DNA of 12,209 nucleotides. Origin: Puniceicoccales bacterium. GTDB taxonomy: Bacteria > Verrucomicrobiota > Verrucomicrobiia > Opitutales > JAIRLM01. This document shows, piece after piece, positions 6,641 to 12,209 of the stretch. The stretch covers positions 1 to 12,209 of the forward strand of contig JAITDL010000018.1 in the NCBI GenBank assembly GCA_031282565.1, in the 5' to 3' direction. Each line of letters opens with the position of its first letter. Positions within the stretch are counted from its first letter, which is position 1. A model generated the notes under the pieces. The model made no database searches and was not told where the DNA came from. It worked only from the letters and a program-made list of their open reading frames with translations. The translations under genes were made by a program, and so were the position numbers.

Positions 6641-8425
6641 ATGCCGTCACGCGTAGAAAGTTATCATTATAACCAAGGGCACGCCTCGCCATCTGCAGCT
6701 CGTGAACCTGATAGATTCAACGGACATGATCCGGTTTCGCCATCTGAAGGTTCGGCGCAGGTTTCAGATATAACTAATGCTAGAGTAGCTGAAATTTATA
6801 GTGCAAAAAACATTTCCGCTGCCGCTGCCATAGCAGCGAAATATGGGGTAAGACGCATCTATTTCTGGTGGGTAATGATATCCAGCCTATTTTCAACTAA
6901 CACCAGATCGAATCTCGGCGTGACGCTACTGCCAGAAATTGAAAGACTAGAATTTGTTCAGCAGAAACTGAGCGCTAAAGTTGTTGAACATGACGCGGCG
7001 AAGAGTGAAGAACTCAAAAAAACATCAACGGCAGCCTCGCGGACGGCTGGCACTTTTATACTAGGGACTGGCGACAATGAAGTGACATTTAAAATCCGCA
7101 ACGTAGAAGGCGACGGGAATTGTTTTTTTAGAGCCATTGCAGTACAAACCGGCACTAACGACGAAGCTAATCACGCTTCTGTGCGCGATGTCATCTACGT
7201 GCATTGCATTACAGAAGTCGGGGGAGGACTTGTGGACTTTGCAGATTTGCTAGGGGCCAATGGCGGCGGCGGCAAGCTTTGTATGTGTGTTAGCGAAGAA
7301 GCTCGAAAGTTGGGCAATGAAATGGCAGCTTGCAGAAGCAGAAAAAATGCAAAATCACTCGAACGCGAAGCTGTTGAACTCGAAGAGAAAATACGGATAC
7401 TCGAATTCGCCGAACTGTGCTCAAAATCACAAAACGCAGATCTTAGAGAGATGGCATCTATCGTACTAAATGGCACCGGTCAACAGAATGACGTAAAAAG
7501 GCTAGTTGCCCTCTACGAATTGTTGAACCTTGAGCAACAAGATGTCCCAAGTGAAGCGGCCAATGAGAAGGCTGCATTGGAAGCCGTACTGACTAGCATC
7601 GCAGCGGGTGAACCTATCGACTTAAATCAGCCAGCAAGCGCAGCAGTAGAATATGGTCGGAAATATGTGCTTTCGCAACTGCGCGGGAAACTACTGGCGT
7701 CGCAAATGAGTGAAATCGAACTGCTCAAGGGCCCTAGTTGTCTGGGAAAGTTGCAGAAAATTGCTAAAAAACATAAACTTAGCTTGCATTGGCTTTGGAA
7801 TACAGCCAAACTTGAGCCGTTGACGCTCGATGAAAAAAAATCGCCATTCATCGGTGTTTTTCGCGGTCAAGGCAATGGTGGAGCGATCCCGAACATACCA
7901 AATAGAGGCGAGGTATCGCAATTCATTGCATGGGTACACTATTTGAGCGCAACAACAGCAGCTGATGGAGCATTCGGCGGAGAAGAGGAGCTGCCCTATG
8001 TCGCGCAGCTATTCGGAGTTCCGGTAGTTCAAATGCAAAAAGGTATCGAAGGATGTTTGATGCATATCCCTGGTCCAAATGGCAACGTAACTTCAGTTGC
8101 GTCACACATGGGAGATCTCAACCCGCGCAACAATGACGGATCAAATCCCATATTGGAAAATGGGAATCTTGACGCGATCGTTCAGGGTTGCAAAGCAGTC
8201 GGCCTTTACACGGACGAAATAGATGAACTCACGGAAACCATATTAGATGGCGATAGGGTCAAATCATTTAACGAGTTTAGTGAAAGCGAATTGGCCAACA
8301 TAGCTGCGACACTTAGTGGGGCGGTCAGCAAATTAACGCGGTGCTGCGTCACGGAAATGAGCTCGATTAATCTAATTAATTATGACAATAATCATTGGAT
8401 GGCCGCTCTCCTAGAAGAAAATTGA
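6641..8425 (+). CDS. OTU-family cysteine protease (probable deubiquitinase), candidate effector
   Basis: OTU proteases cleave ubiquitin or ubiquitin-like chains. Bacteria lack ubiquitin, so a host-directed role is inferred. In 594 residues: 1-65 is a polar leader; RRIYFWWVMISSLFS at 71-85 is a strongly hydrophobic segment that may be a membrane or targeting helix; KIRNVEGDGNCFFRAIA at 151-167 is the canonical OTU nucleophile block (Asp158, Cys161). Residues 215-390 are a helical insert with coiled-coil character (EREAVELEEKIRILEF). FGGEEELPYVAQLFGVPVV at 445-463 matches the conserved GGE.EL..(A) strand-helix. INLINYDNNHWMAAL at 576-590 supplies the catalytic His585 near the C-terminus. The insert makes the core far longer than a usual OTU domain of about 150-200 residues. 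The start is ATG 6641 with no clear ribosome binding site; the stop TGA lies in a hairpin. No secretion system gene is in the window, so the export route is unknown. Confidence 0.88.
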   Translation: MPSRVESYHYNQGHASPSAAREPDRFNGHDPVSPSEGSAQVSDITNARVAEIYSAKNISAAAAIAAKYGVRRIYFWWVMISSLFSTNTRSNLGVTLLPEIERLEFVQQKLSAKVVEHDAAKSEELKKTSTAASRTAGTFILGTGDNEVTFKIRNVEGDGNCFFRAIAVQTGTNDEANHASVRDVIYVHCITEVGGGLVDFADLLGANGGGGKLCMCVSEEARKLGNEMAACRSRKNAKSLEREAVELEEKIRILEFAELCSKSQNADLREMASIVLNGTGQQNDVKRLVALYELLNLEQQDVPSEAANEKAALEAVLTSIAAGEPIDLNQPASAAVEYGRKYVLSQLRGKLLASQMSEIELLKGPSCLGKLQKIAKKHKLSLHWLWNTAKLEPLTLDEKKSPFIGVFRGQGNGGAIPNIPNRGEVSQFIAWVHYLSATTAADGAFGGEEELPYVAQLFGVPVVQMQKGIEGCLMHIPGPNGNVTSVASHMGDLNPRNNDGSNPILENGNLDAIVQGCKAVGLYTDEIDELTETILDGDRVKSFNEFSESELANIAATLSGAVSKLTRCCVTEMSSINLINYDNNHWMAALLEEN

Positions 8426-8438
8426 TTGAAATTTTCTT
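8415..8438 (+). terminator. AT-rich hairpin over the OTU stop codon, possible terminator
   Basis: AAGAAAATT at 8415-8423 and AATTTTCTT at 8430-8438 form a perfect 9-bp stem with a 6-base loop (GATTGA) that contains two bases of the stop TGA. The A-rich 5' arm and T-rich 3' arm resemble a bidirectional intrinsic terminator, but the stem has only one G-C pair, so strength is doubtful. It separates the OTU gene from the tRNA at 8476. Confidence 0.4.
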
Positions 8439-8475
8439 GCCACGGCGGTGGCGGCGGCTAGATCTCCGTCCCGTG

Positions 8476-8548
8476 GGGCCCTTAGCTCAGCGGTTAGAGC
8501 AGAGGACTCATAATCCTTTGGTCGGCGGTTCGAATCCACCAGGGCCCA
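8476..8548 (+). tRNA. tRNA with anticodon CAT, most likely tRNA-Ile2 (lysidine-modified)
   Basis: The acceptor GGGCCCT pairs with AGGGCCC. The D stem is GCTC/GAGC. The anticodon stem GAGGA/TCCTT carries loop CTCATAA (anticodon CAT). The T stem GGCGG/CCACC has one internal C-A mismatch. The D arm, anticodon flank and variable loop (TTAGCTCAG.GGTTAGAGCAG, GACTCATAATC, TTGGTC) follow the bacterial Ile2 pattern, whose C34 is changed to lysidine by TilS so that it reads AUA. Elongator tRNA-Met is the alternative; an initiator is unlikely because the acceptor ends pair. CCA is not encoded (A-CCG). Confidence 0.92.
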
Positions 8549-8577
8549 CCGACGTTCGACGCCGCAGCGAAAAAAAC

Positions 8578-9099
8578 TTGGCCTTCACACTCATTGAAAT
8601 GCTTGCCGTGATGGCCATTATCGGTCTGCTGATCGGCCTTCTGCTGCCATCGATTGCGGCCGTTCGAGGTGGGGCAACGGCGCAGAAAACCAAACTTCAA
8701 CTGCACGCCCTGGTAACTGCCCTGTCGGACTACGCCACGCACTACGGATCCGCGCCGGATTTTTTGAAAAACTACCAGCCAGTCGCCATAAATTCCGTGC
8801 TGGATGACTTTTTGCCGGCACTCCAGGGGACCGATGGCAACGGCGCTCCGCCGCAGCAGAATCCGGACAATGTGCGATTCTACGTCTTCAACCGATCGGA
8901 TTTCGACGGCGGAGGACGTCTGGTGGACGCGTCGGGAAGCGGCGAAATATACGCCATGGCCAGGCGGCCGAACTATTTGACGATCCCGAGGAATGATTTC
9001 CCAGAAAACGTCCGCGGCAGCGTCCCAAATGGCGGGGTTGCGGCGCCGTTCGCCATCTGGTCGCTGTTGGAGCGAAACCGGTTGCTAACGAGCTGGTAG
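8578..9099 (+). CDS. Prepilin-type N-methylation domain protein (pseudopilin-like), first of three
   Basis: A type IV pilin/type II secretion pseudopilin-like protein. The block NLA-FTLIEMLAVMAIIGLLIG has the prepilin peptidase cleavage site (A before F, Glu at +5) and the hydrophobic N-terminal helix that anchors in the inner membrane and packs in the filament. A soluble domain of about 140 residues follows and is not recognised further; FDGGGRLVDASGSGEIYAM is the sort of segment found in PulG-like proteins. The start is a problem: between the upstream tRNA and the motif the only usual start codon in frame is TTG 8578, which leaves a leader of just two residues. The basic stretch RRRSEKNLA upstream would be a better leader but has no ATG, GTG or TTG after the tRNA. 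The gene ends 12 bases before the next pilin gene, as in an operon. Confidence 0.82.
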   Translation: MAFTLIEMLAVMAIIGLLIGLLLPSIAAVRGGATAQKTKLQLHALVTALSDYATHYGSAPDFLKNYQPVAINSVLDDFLPALQGTDGNGAPPQQNPDNVRFYVFNRSDFDGGGRLVDASGSGEIYAMARRPNYLTIPRNDFPENVRGSVPNGGVAAPFAIWSLLERNRLLTSW

Positions 9100-9111
9100 C
9101 TGGGGACTAGG

Positions 9112-9639
9112 ATGAAACGGAGCCGGCGCGCATTTACGCTCATAGAAATGCTCATCACGCTGGCAATTGCAGCGGCGGTGGCGGCAATTGTTACGAAACA
9201 GAGAAGCGCAGTTGGGAACTTCAAGAGGGCTGAGTCATTGCTGTGCAGCTATTTGTGCGGTGTTATCGAGCACGTACGCTTCCGCGACTGTGAAAATTTT
9301 TTCCTGCTAATTGGTGGCCCGGATGAAAATTCTCTCACAAATTTGATGCTCATAGAGAATTCTGAATCGCCGACGCAGGTAGATGGATTACACTTGAGCA
9401 TAAACGGGTTGGGGTCCATCGTTGGTCCTGACCTGGCGCAGGGAAGCAATTTCCGTGTGACGTCGACATTTGATTCCCTTCCAGGGTTTTGGCTCATGAT
9501 CCAGGCAAAGGAAATTTTTGAAGACAACTTCCACATCGTTCTGCGGTCAACGGGGCAGAGACCAGTTTTTCGAAAAATATCAGTGTCACAAAATGGAAAC
9601 GCCATTGCAGAAGCTCTCCCGCGGGTTCACGCTAATTGA
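9112..9639 (+). CDS. Prepilin-type N-methylation domain protein, second of three
   Basis: The 175-residue protein begins MKRSRRA-FTLIEMLITLA, a basic leader of six residues plus Ala, cleavage before Phe, and Glu at +5, which is a model prepilin peptidase site. A hydrophobic helix (to about residue 28) follows, then a soluble domain of unknown fold (DCENFFLLIGGPDEN, LHLSINGLGSIVGP). It is likely a minor pseudopilin, exposed on the periplasmic side after processing. ATG 9112 is preceded by TGGGGACTAGG, a purine-rich stretch that could be a weak ribosome binding site. Its 3' end overlaps the next gene by 47 bases, arguing for one operon and coupled translation. Confidence 0.88.
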   Translation: MKRSRRAFTLIEMLITLAIAAAVAAIVTKQRSAVGNFKRAESLLCSYLCGVIEHVRFRDCENFFLLIGGPDENSLTNLMLIENSESPTQVDGLHLSINGLGSIVGPDLAQGSNFRVTSTFDSLPGFWLMIQAKEIFEDNFHIVLRSTGQRPVFRKISVSQNGNAIAEALPRVHAN

Positions 9640-9997
9640 AGCGGCCGTGGCAATCGCAGTGGCCATGCCATTTCTTCTGCTGGCAGGCGCTGCGCTCGTG
9701 CACTTTCAGCAGTCGGCGGCGGCGAGCTCGCTGCGCGCACAGATGCCGGAAATCGCAGCCGCTGCCGCAAACTATTTGCGCACAAACGGCAGCCCGGCAA
9801 CCGGAGAAGCCATTGAACTCGCGCTCAAAAGAAACCGCGAAGGAGTCCTGATTGCTTCCGCGCCGGAGGGCGGCGGCGCGCCGAGAATCACAATAGGCAA
9901 CTCGGAAAACCACGGAACCTACTGCGACATATCAATCGCCAACTGCCGCAGGCGCTTTCTACTGGCGCCAGATTTTCAAAACGCAATCCTCAACTAG
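9593..9997 (+). CDS. Prepilin-type N-methylation domain protein, third of three
   Basis: 134 residues from ATG 9593. The leader METPLQKLSRG is followed by FTLIEAAVAIAVAMPFLLLA: Gly before Phe, Glu at +5, and a hydrophobic helix of about 24 residues, the standard type IV prepilin signal. The mature part has an Ala-rich helix (SSLRAQMPEIAAAAANYLRT) and a short C-terminal domain with two Cys (YCDISIANC) that could form a disulfide. The earlier in-frame start at 9518 would give a long non-basic leader, so 9593 is preferred. It overlaps the second pilin gene by 47 bases in another frame and ends 8 bases inside the convergent minus-strand gene. Confidence 0.87.
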   Translation: METPLQKLSRGFTLIEAAVAIAVAMPFLLLAGAALVHFQQSAAASSLRAQMPEIAAAAANYLRTNGSPATGEAIELALKRNREGVLIASAPEGGGAPRITIGNSENHGTYCDISIANCRRRFLLAPDFQNAILN

Positions 9998-10397
9998 CCG
10001 CGAAGCCGCACCAGAAGTCCAATGGAGTTAGGGATTTGCCATCTTTAAATTCAATTTCCTCAACGAGGATCACATACCCAGTGGAAAGGTACACCAAAAA
10101 TCCGCCGATGGCATCGACCGCAAAATATTTCGCAACTTTATTGCGATCGGTGAACTTATCGGCCTGTACGGTCAATTTTTGGTATCTGCGCAGCCCAACT
10201 TGTGTATCGATCGACGACCCAATTTTCACAGGCAAATTTTCCGTTGGCACGCAGCTGCACTTTCCACCTGCAATGGCTACTTCGCACGAGCAGAACAGTG
10301 GCATTATTTCATGCGTGTTCGGATTTTCGCATACATCCATGGGACGTCCGTGGCAAATTCCAGTTGAGAAGTCAATGTTTTTCTTGGCTATATCCAT
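9990..10397 (-). CDS. Cysteine-rich protein of unknown function
   Basis: Not recognised. 135 residues from the minus-strand ATG at 10397; a TTG at 10406 would add three. The N-terminal half carries Cys15, His16, Cys23, His29, Cys36, Cys38, Cys47 and Cys49, including two CxC pairs (FCSCE, KCSCV), which could bind zinc or another metal or form disulfides. The C-terminal half has a hydrophobic stretch FLVYLSTGYVILVEEIEF after a charged helix (ADKFTDRNKVAKYF). There is no signal peptide or obvious membrane anchor. The minus-strand reading is preferred over the opposite + frame (10036-10410) because its residue mix is protein-like, whereas the + frame is Ser/Thr/aromatic-rich. It is convergent with the pilin operon, overlapping by 8 bases, and divergent from accB across a 119-base gap that must hold promoters for both. 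Confidence 0.6.
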   Translation of the reverse strand: MDIAKKNIDFSTGICHGRPMDVCENPNTHEIMPLFCSCEVAIAGGKCSCVPTENLPVKIGSSIDTQVGLRRYQKLTVQADKFTDRNKVAKYFAVDAIGGFLVYLSTGYVILVEEIEFKDGKSLTPLDFWCGFAAS

Positions 10398-10516
10398 ACG
10401 CCCCAACTAAATGAACTCAACTACTGCACCGGAGGCCAATTTCGCGCGGCGATAAAAGGGCATTGCGTCCGCGGAAAAGTTTTTAAATCTATGGGCCATG
10501 CGATTGGGCGACGGCC

Positions 10517-10972
10517 ATGGAATTTGAAGAAATTGAACGACTTGCGGAAATGATGGACCGCTACAATATGGAATCACTGGAGCTTGAACGCGGCGAATTT
10601 CGCCTGAGCCTCGGAAGAAACTGTGGCATTCCATGCGCCAAGCAGCGCTGCGAAGAGCAGGTCCGTGAATATGCGCCCGTGCAAATCGGGGATATGGCCG
10701 CCGACGAAAACGGCGGTGAAAGCGTCGCCAGCCAGACGATACACTCTCCAATGATCGGATCATTTTACCGATCTCCGGCTCCAGGGCAGCCGGCGTTTGT
10801 GGAGGTTGGCAGCCAGGTGAACGGCGACAGCGTGGTCTGCATAATTGAAGCCATGAAGGTGCTAAACGAAATCACCGCAGATATTAGCGGCACCGTGGTG
10901 GAGGTGCTGGTTCAGGATGGCCAGGCGGTCGAGTTCGGCCAACCGCTGTTCAGAATTGCAACGGGAACGTGA
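10517..10972 (+). CDS. accB: Biotin carboxyl carrier protein of acetyl-CoA carboxylase
   Basis: Carries biotin between the biotin carboxylase and carboxyltransferase of acetyl-CoA carboxylase, the cytoplasmic entry step of fatty acid synthesis. 151 residues, close to the family norm. The N-terminal helix (EEIERLAEMMDRYNMESLEL) is typical of BCCP, then comes a linker with Cys and acidic residues. The biotinyl domain spans about 75-149: HSPMIGSFYRSPAPG at 76-90, the biotin site EAMKV with Lys114, and GQAVEFGQPLFRI near the end. The start ATG 10517 gives the standard N-terminus. It stands 9 bases before accC, so the two form an operon. Any promoter lies in 10398-10516, shared divergently with the minus-strand gene. 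The linker is not strongly Ala/Pro-rich, unlike E. coli BCCP. Confidence 0.96.
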   Translation: MEFEEIERLAEMMDRYNMESLELERGEFRLSLGRNCGIPCAKQRCEEQVREYAPVQIGDMAADENGGESVASQTIHSPMIGSFYRSPAPGQPAFVEVGSQVNGDSVVCIIEAMKVLNEITADISGTVVEVLVQDGQAVEFGQPLFRIATGT

Positions 10973-10981
10973 GGCCGACCC

Positions 10982-12209
10982 ATGTTTGAAAAAGTTCTCG
11001 TCGCCAACCGCGGAGAAATTGCAGTCCGCATCATACGTGCGTGCAAAGAGCTCGGCATCAAAACGTTGGCCATCTATTCCGAAGCCGACATCGACTCCCT
11101 CCACGTGCACATGGCCGATGAAGCAATTTGCATAGGCCGCGCCCCCGCCGTTGAAAGCTATCTGCGCCCGGACCGCATACTTGCAGCTGCGGAAATCGGC
11201 GACGTCGACGCCGTCCACCCCGGCTACGGATTCCTATCGGAAAACGCCAGCTTCGCAGAGCAGTGCAGGTTTTGCAATTTAACCTTCGTCGGACCGAGCG
11301 CCGAAACCATGCGGCGCATGGGAAACAAAACGTCGGCAAAGAAGGCGGCCATGGAGGCAGCTGTTCCAACGGTTCCCGGCAGCGACGGAGTCATTTTTGA
11401 TGAGAAGGTTGGCCTGCGCCGCGCCCAAGAAGTTGGCTTCCCCGTGCTACTCAAGGCGGCTCTCGGCGGCGGCGGAAAAGGTATGCGACTCGTTCACAGC
11501 GCGGCGTCATTTGCCAAGGAATTCAGCCTGGCCAGGCTGGAGGCGAAGAAAAACTTCGGAGACGGCTCCATCTACTTCGAAAAGTACGTTGAAGATCCAC
11601 ATCACATAGAATTTCAAATACTTGCCGACCGCCACGGCAATGTGGTCCACCTCGGCGAAAGGGACTGCTCCATCCAGCGCCGCTACCAAAAATTGGTCGA
11701 GGAAGCGCCGTCACCATTTCTCGGCGACGAATTGCGAAAAAAAATGGGCGAAGCGGCGATCCGCATCGCTAAGGTCTGCAACTACGAAGGAGCTGGCACC
11801 GTTGAATTTCTCGTCGATGGCCGCGGTGAATTCTACTTCATGGAAATGAATACGCGCATCCAGGTTGAGCACGGAGTCACGGAGGAGGTAACTGGCATCG
11901 ATTTGGTCCAGTGGCAGTTGCGCATTGCAGACGGAGAGAAGCTGAACTTTTGCCAGGATGACGTCAAAATCCGCGGCCACGCCATAGAATGCCGCATAAA
12001 CGCCGAAGATCCACAGCGCAATTTCGCTCCACGGCCAGGAGTTGTGGAACTCTACTACGCCCCCGGTGGGTTCGGCGTCCGCGTCGATTCCCACATCTAC
12101 GGCGGCTACACGGTTCCAAGTTACTACGACAGCCTCCTGGCAAAAATAATAGTGCGGGCCGACGACAGGCCATCGGCAATCCGCCGCATGGACGCCGCCC
12201 TCTCCAGCT
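10982..12209 (+). CDS. accC: Biotin carboxylase subunit of acetyl-CoA carboxylase, 3' end outside the window
   Basis: Carboxylates BCCP-biotin with ATP and bicarbonate. The first 409 of roughly 450 residues are present. The N-terminal domain shows KVLVANRGEIAVRIIRAC at 4-21 and HPGYGFLSENA at 79-89. The ATP-grasp region has MGNKTSAK at 113-120, the glycine-rich LGGGGKGM loop at 161-168 and EKYVEDPHHIEFQ at 200-212. The catalytic block MEMNTRIQVEH lies at 287-297. APGGFGVRVDSHIYGGYTVP at 360-379 holds the biotin-contacting arginine region. One small oddity: the residue after QVEH is Gly where bacterial AccC usually has Pro. The start ATG 10982 is 9 bases after accB's TGA. The reading frame runs off the window edge with no break. 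Confidence 0.97.
   Translation, partial: MFEKVLVANRGEIAVRIIRACKELGIKTLAIYSEADIDSLHVHMADEAICIGRAPAVESYLRPDRILAAAEIGDVDAVHPGYGFLSENASFAEQCRFCNLTFVGPSAETMRRMGNKTSAKKAAMEAAVPTVPGSDGVIFDEKVGLRRAQEVGFPVLLKAALGGGGKGMRLVHSAASFAKEFSLARLEAKKNFGDGSIYFEKYVEDPHHIEFQILADRHGNVVHLGERDCSIQRRYQKLVEEAPSPFLGDELRKKMGEAAIRIAKVCNYEGAGTVEFLVDGRGEFYFMEMNTRIQVEHGVTEEVTGIDLVQWQLRIADGEKLNFCQDDVKIRGHAIECRINAEDPQRNFAPRPGVVELYYAPGGFGVRVDSHIYGGYTVPSYYDSLLAKIIVRADDRPSAIRRMDAALSS

Noticed and set aside
8440..8476. CCACGG/CCGTGG inverted repeat before the CAU tRNA
   Set aside because: Arms of 6 bp separated by 25 bases, and the right arm runs into the tRNA; too weak to support.
10036..10410. 124-codon + strand frame opposite the cysteine-rich gene
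   Set aside because: The residue mix (Ser/Thr/Trp-rich, few acidic residues) looks like a shadow, whereas the minus strand reads as a normal protein.
10411..10455. 13-codon frame starting ATGAACTCAACT before accB
   Set aside because: Very short, no ribosome binding site and no leader-peptide codon pattern.
1..12209. CRISPR array, insertion sequence or integrase
   Set aside because: No regularly spaced direct repeats and no transposase or integrase motifs were found on either strand.

Overview
The window looks like bacterial chromosome from a lineage with many PulG-type pseudopilins, most plausibly Verrucomicrobia/Opitutae-like. That placement is inference from three tandem prepilin-type genes, the mostly absent Shine-Dalgarno motifs and the gene style; no marker gene in the window proves it. 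Two proteins with OTU-type cysteine protease signatures suggest a bacterium that lives in or on a eukaryotic host, because OTU folds normally remove ubiquitin. Layout, left to right: (1) 3-2201, a large OTU-like protein whose reading frame is open to the window edge. (2) tRNA-Gln(CUG) and tRNA-Pro(UGG) in tandem. (3) About 250 bp of GC-rich inverted repeats, then 2654-4069, an unrecognised membrane-anchored helical protein. (4) tRNA-Leu(CAG) and an EamA/DMT-type ten-helix transporter. (5) 5125-5758, a gap holding a decayed coding remnant interrupted by an in-frame TGA. (6) 5759-6529, an orphan helical protein, and 6641-8425, an OTU protease with the textbook GDGNC motif and a C-terminal NHW motif. 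(7) A CAU tRNA, most likely tRNA-Ile2. (8) 8578-9997, three co-directional prepilin-like genes. (9) 9990-10397 on the minus strand, a cysteine-rich orphan that overlaps the last pilin tail to tail. (10) accB and the first 409 codons of accC, the biotin carboxyl carrier and biotin carboxylase of acetyl-CoA carboxylase. The most interesting part is the accessory set at 3-2201, 2654-4069, 5229-5630, 5759-6529 and 6641-8425. By eye these share a plan: a Ser/Pro/Ala-rich N-terminus, often a short hydrophobic helix, then a long alpha-helical middle; two members close an OTU catalytic core around that helical insert. The 256-residue protein at 5759-6529 resembles the helical insert of the adjacent OTU protein without its catalytic parts, and the remnant before it resembles the family's N-terminus. 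This reads as a locally expanding and decaying family of candidate host-directed effectors lodged among four tRNA genes and beside conserved genes. Composition supports a contrast: one hand-counted 60-base line is 37/60 G+C in accC but 26/60 in the OTU gene. Family-level effector function is inference.
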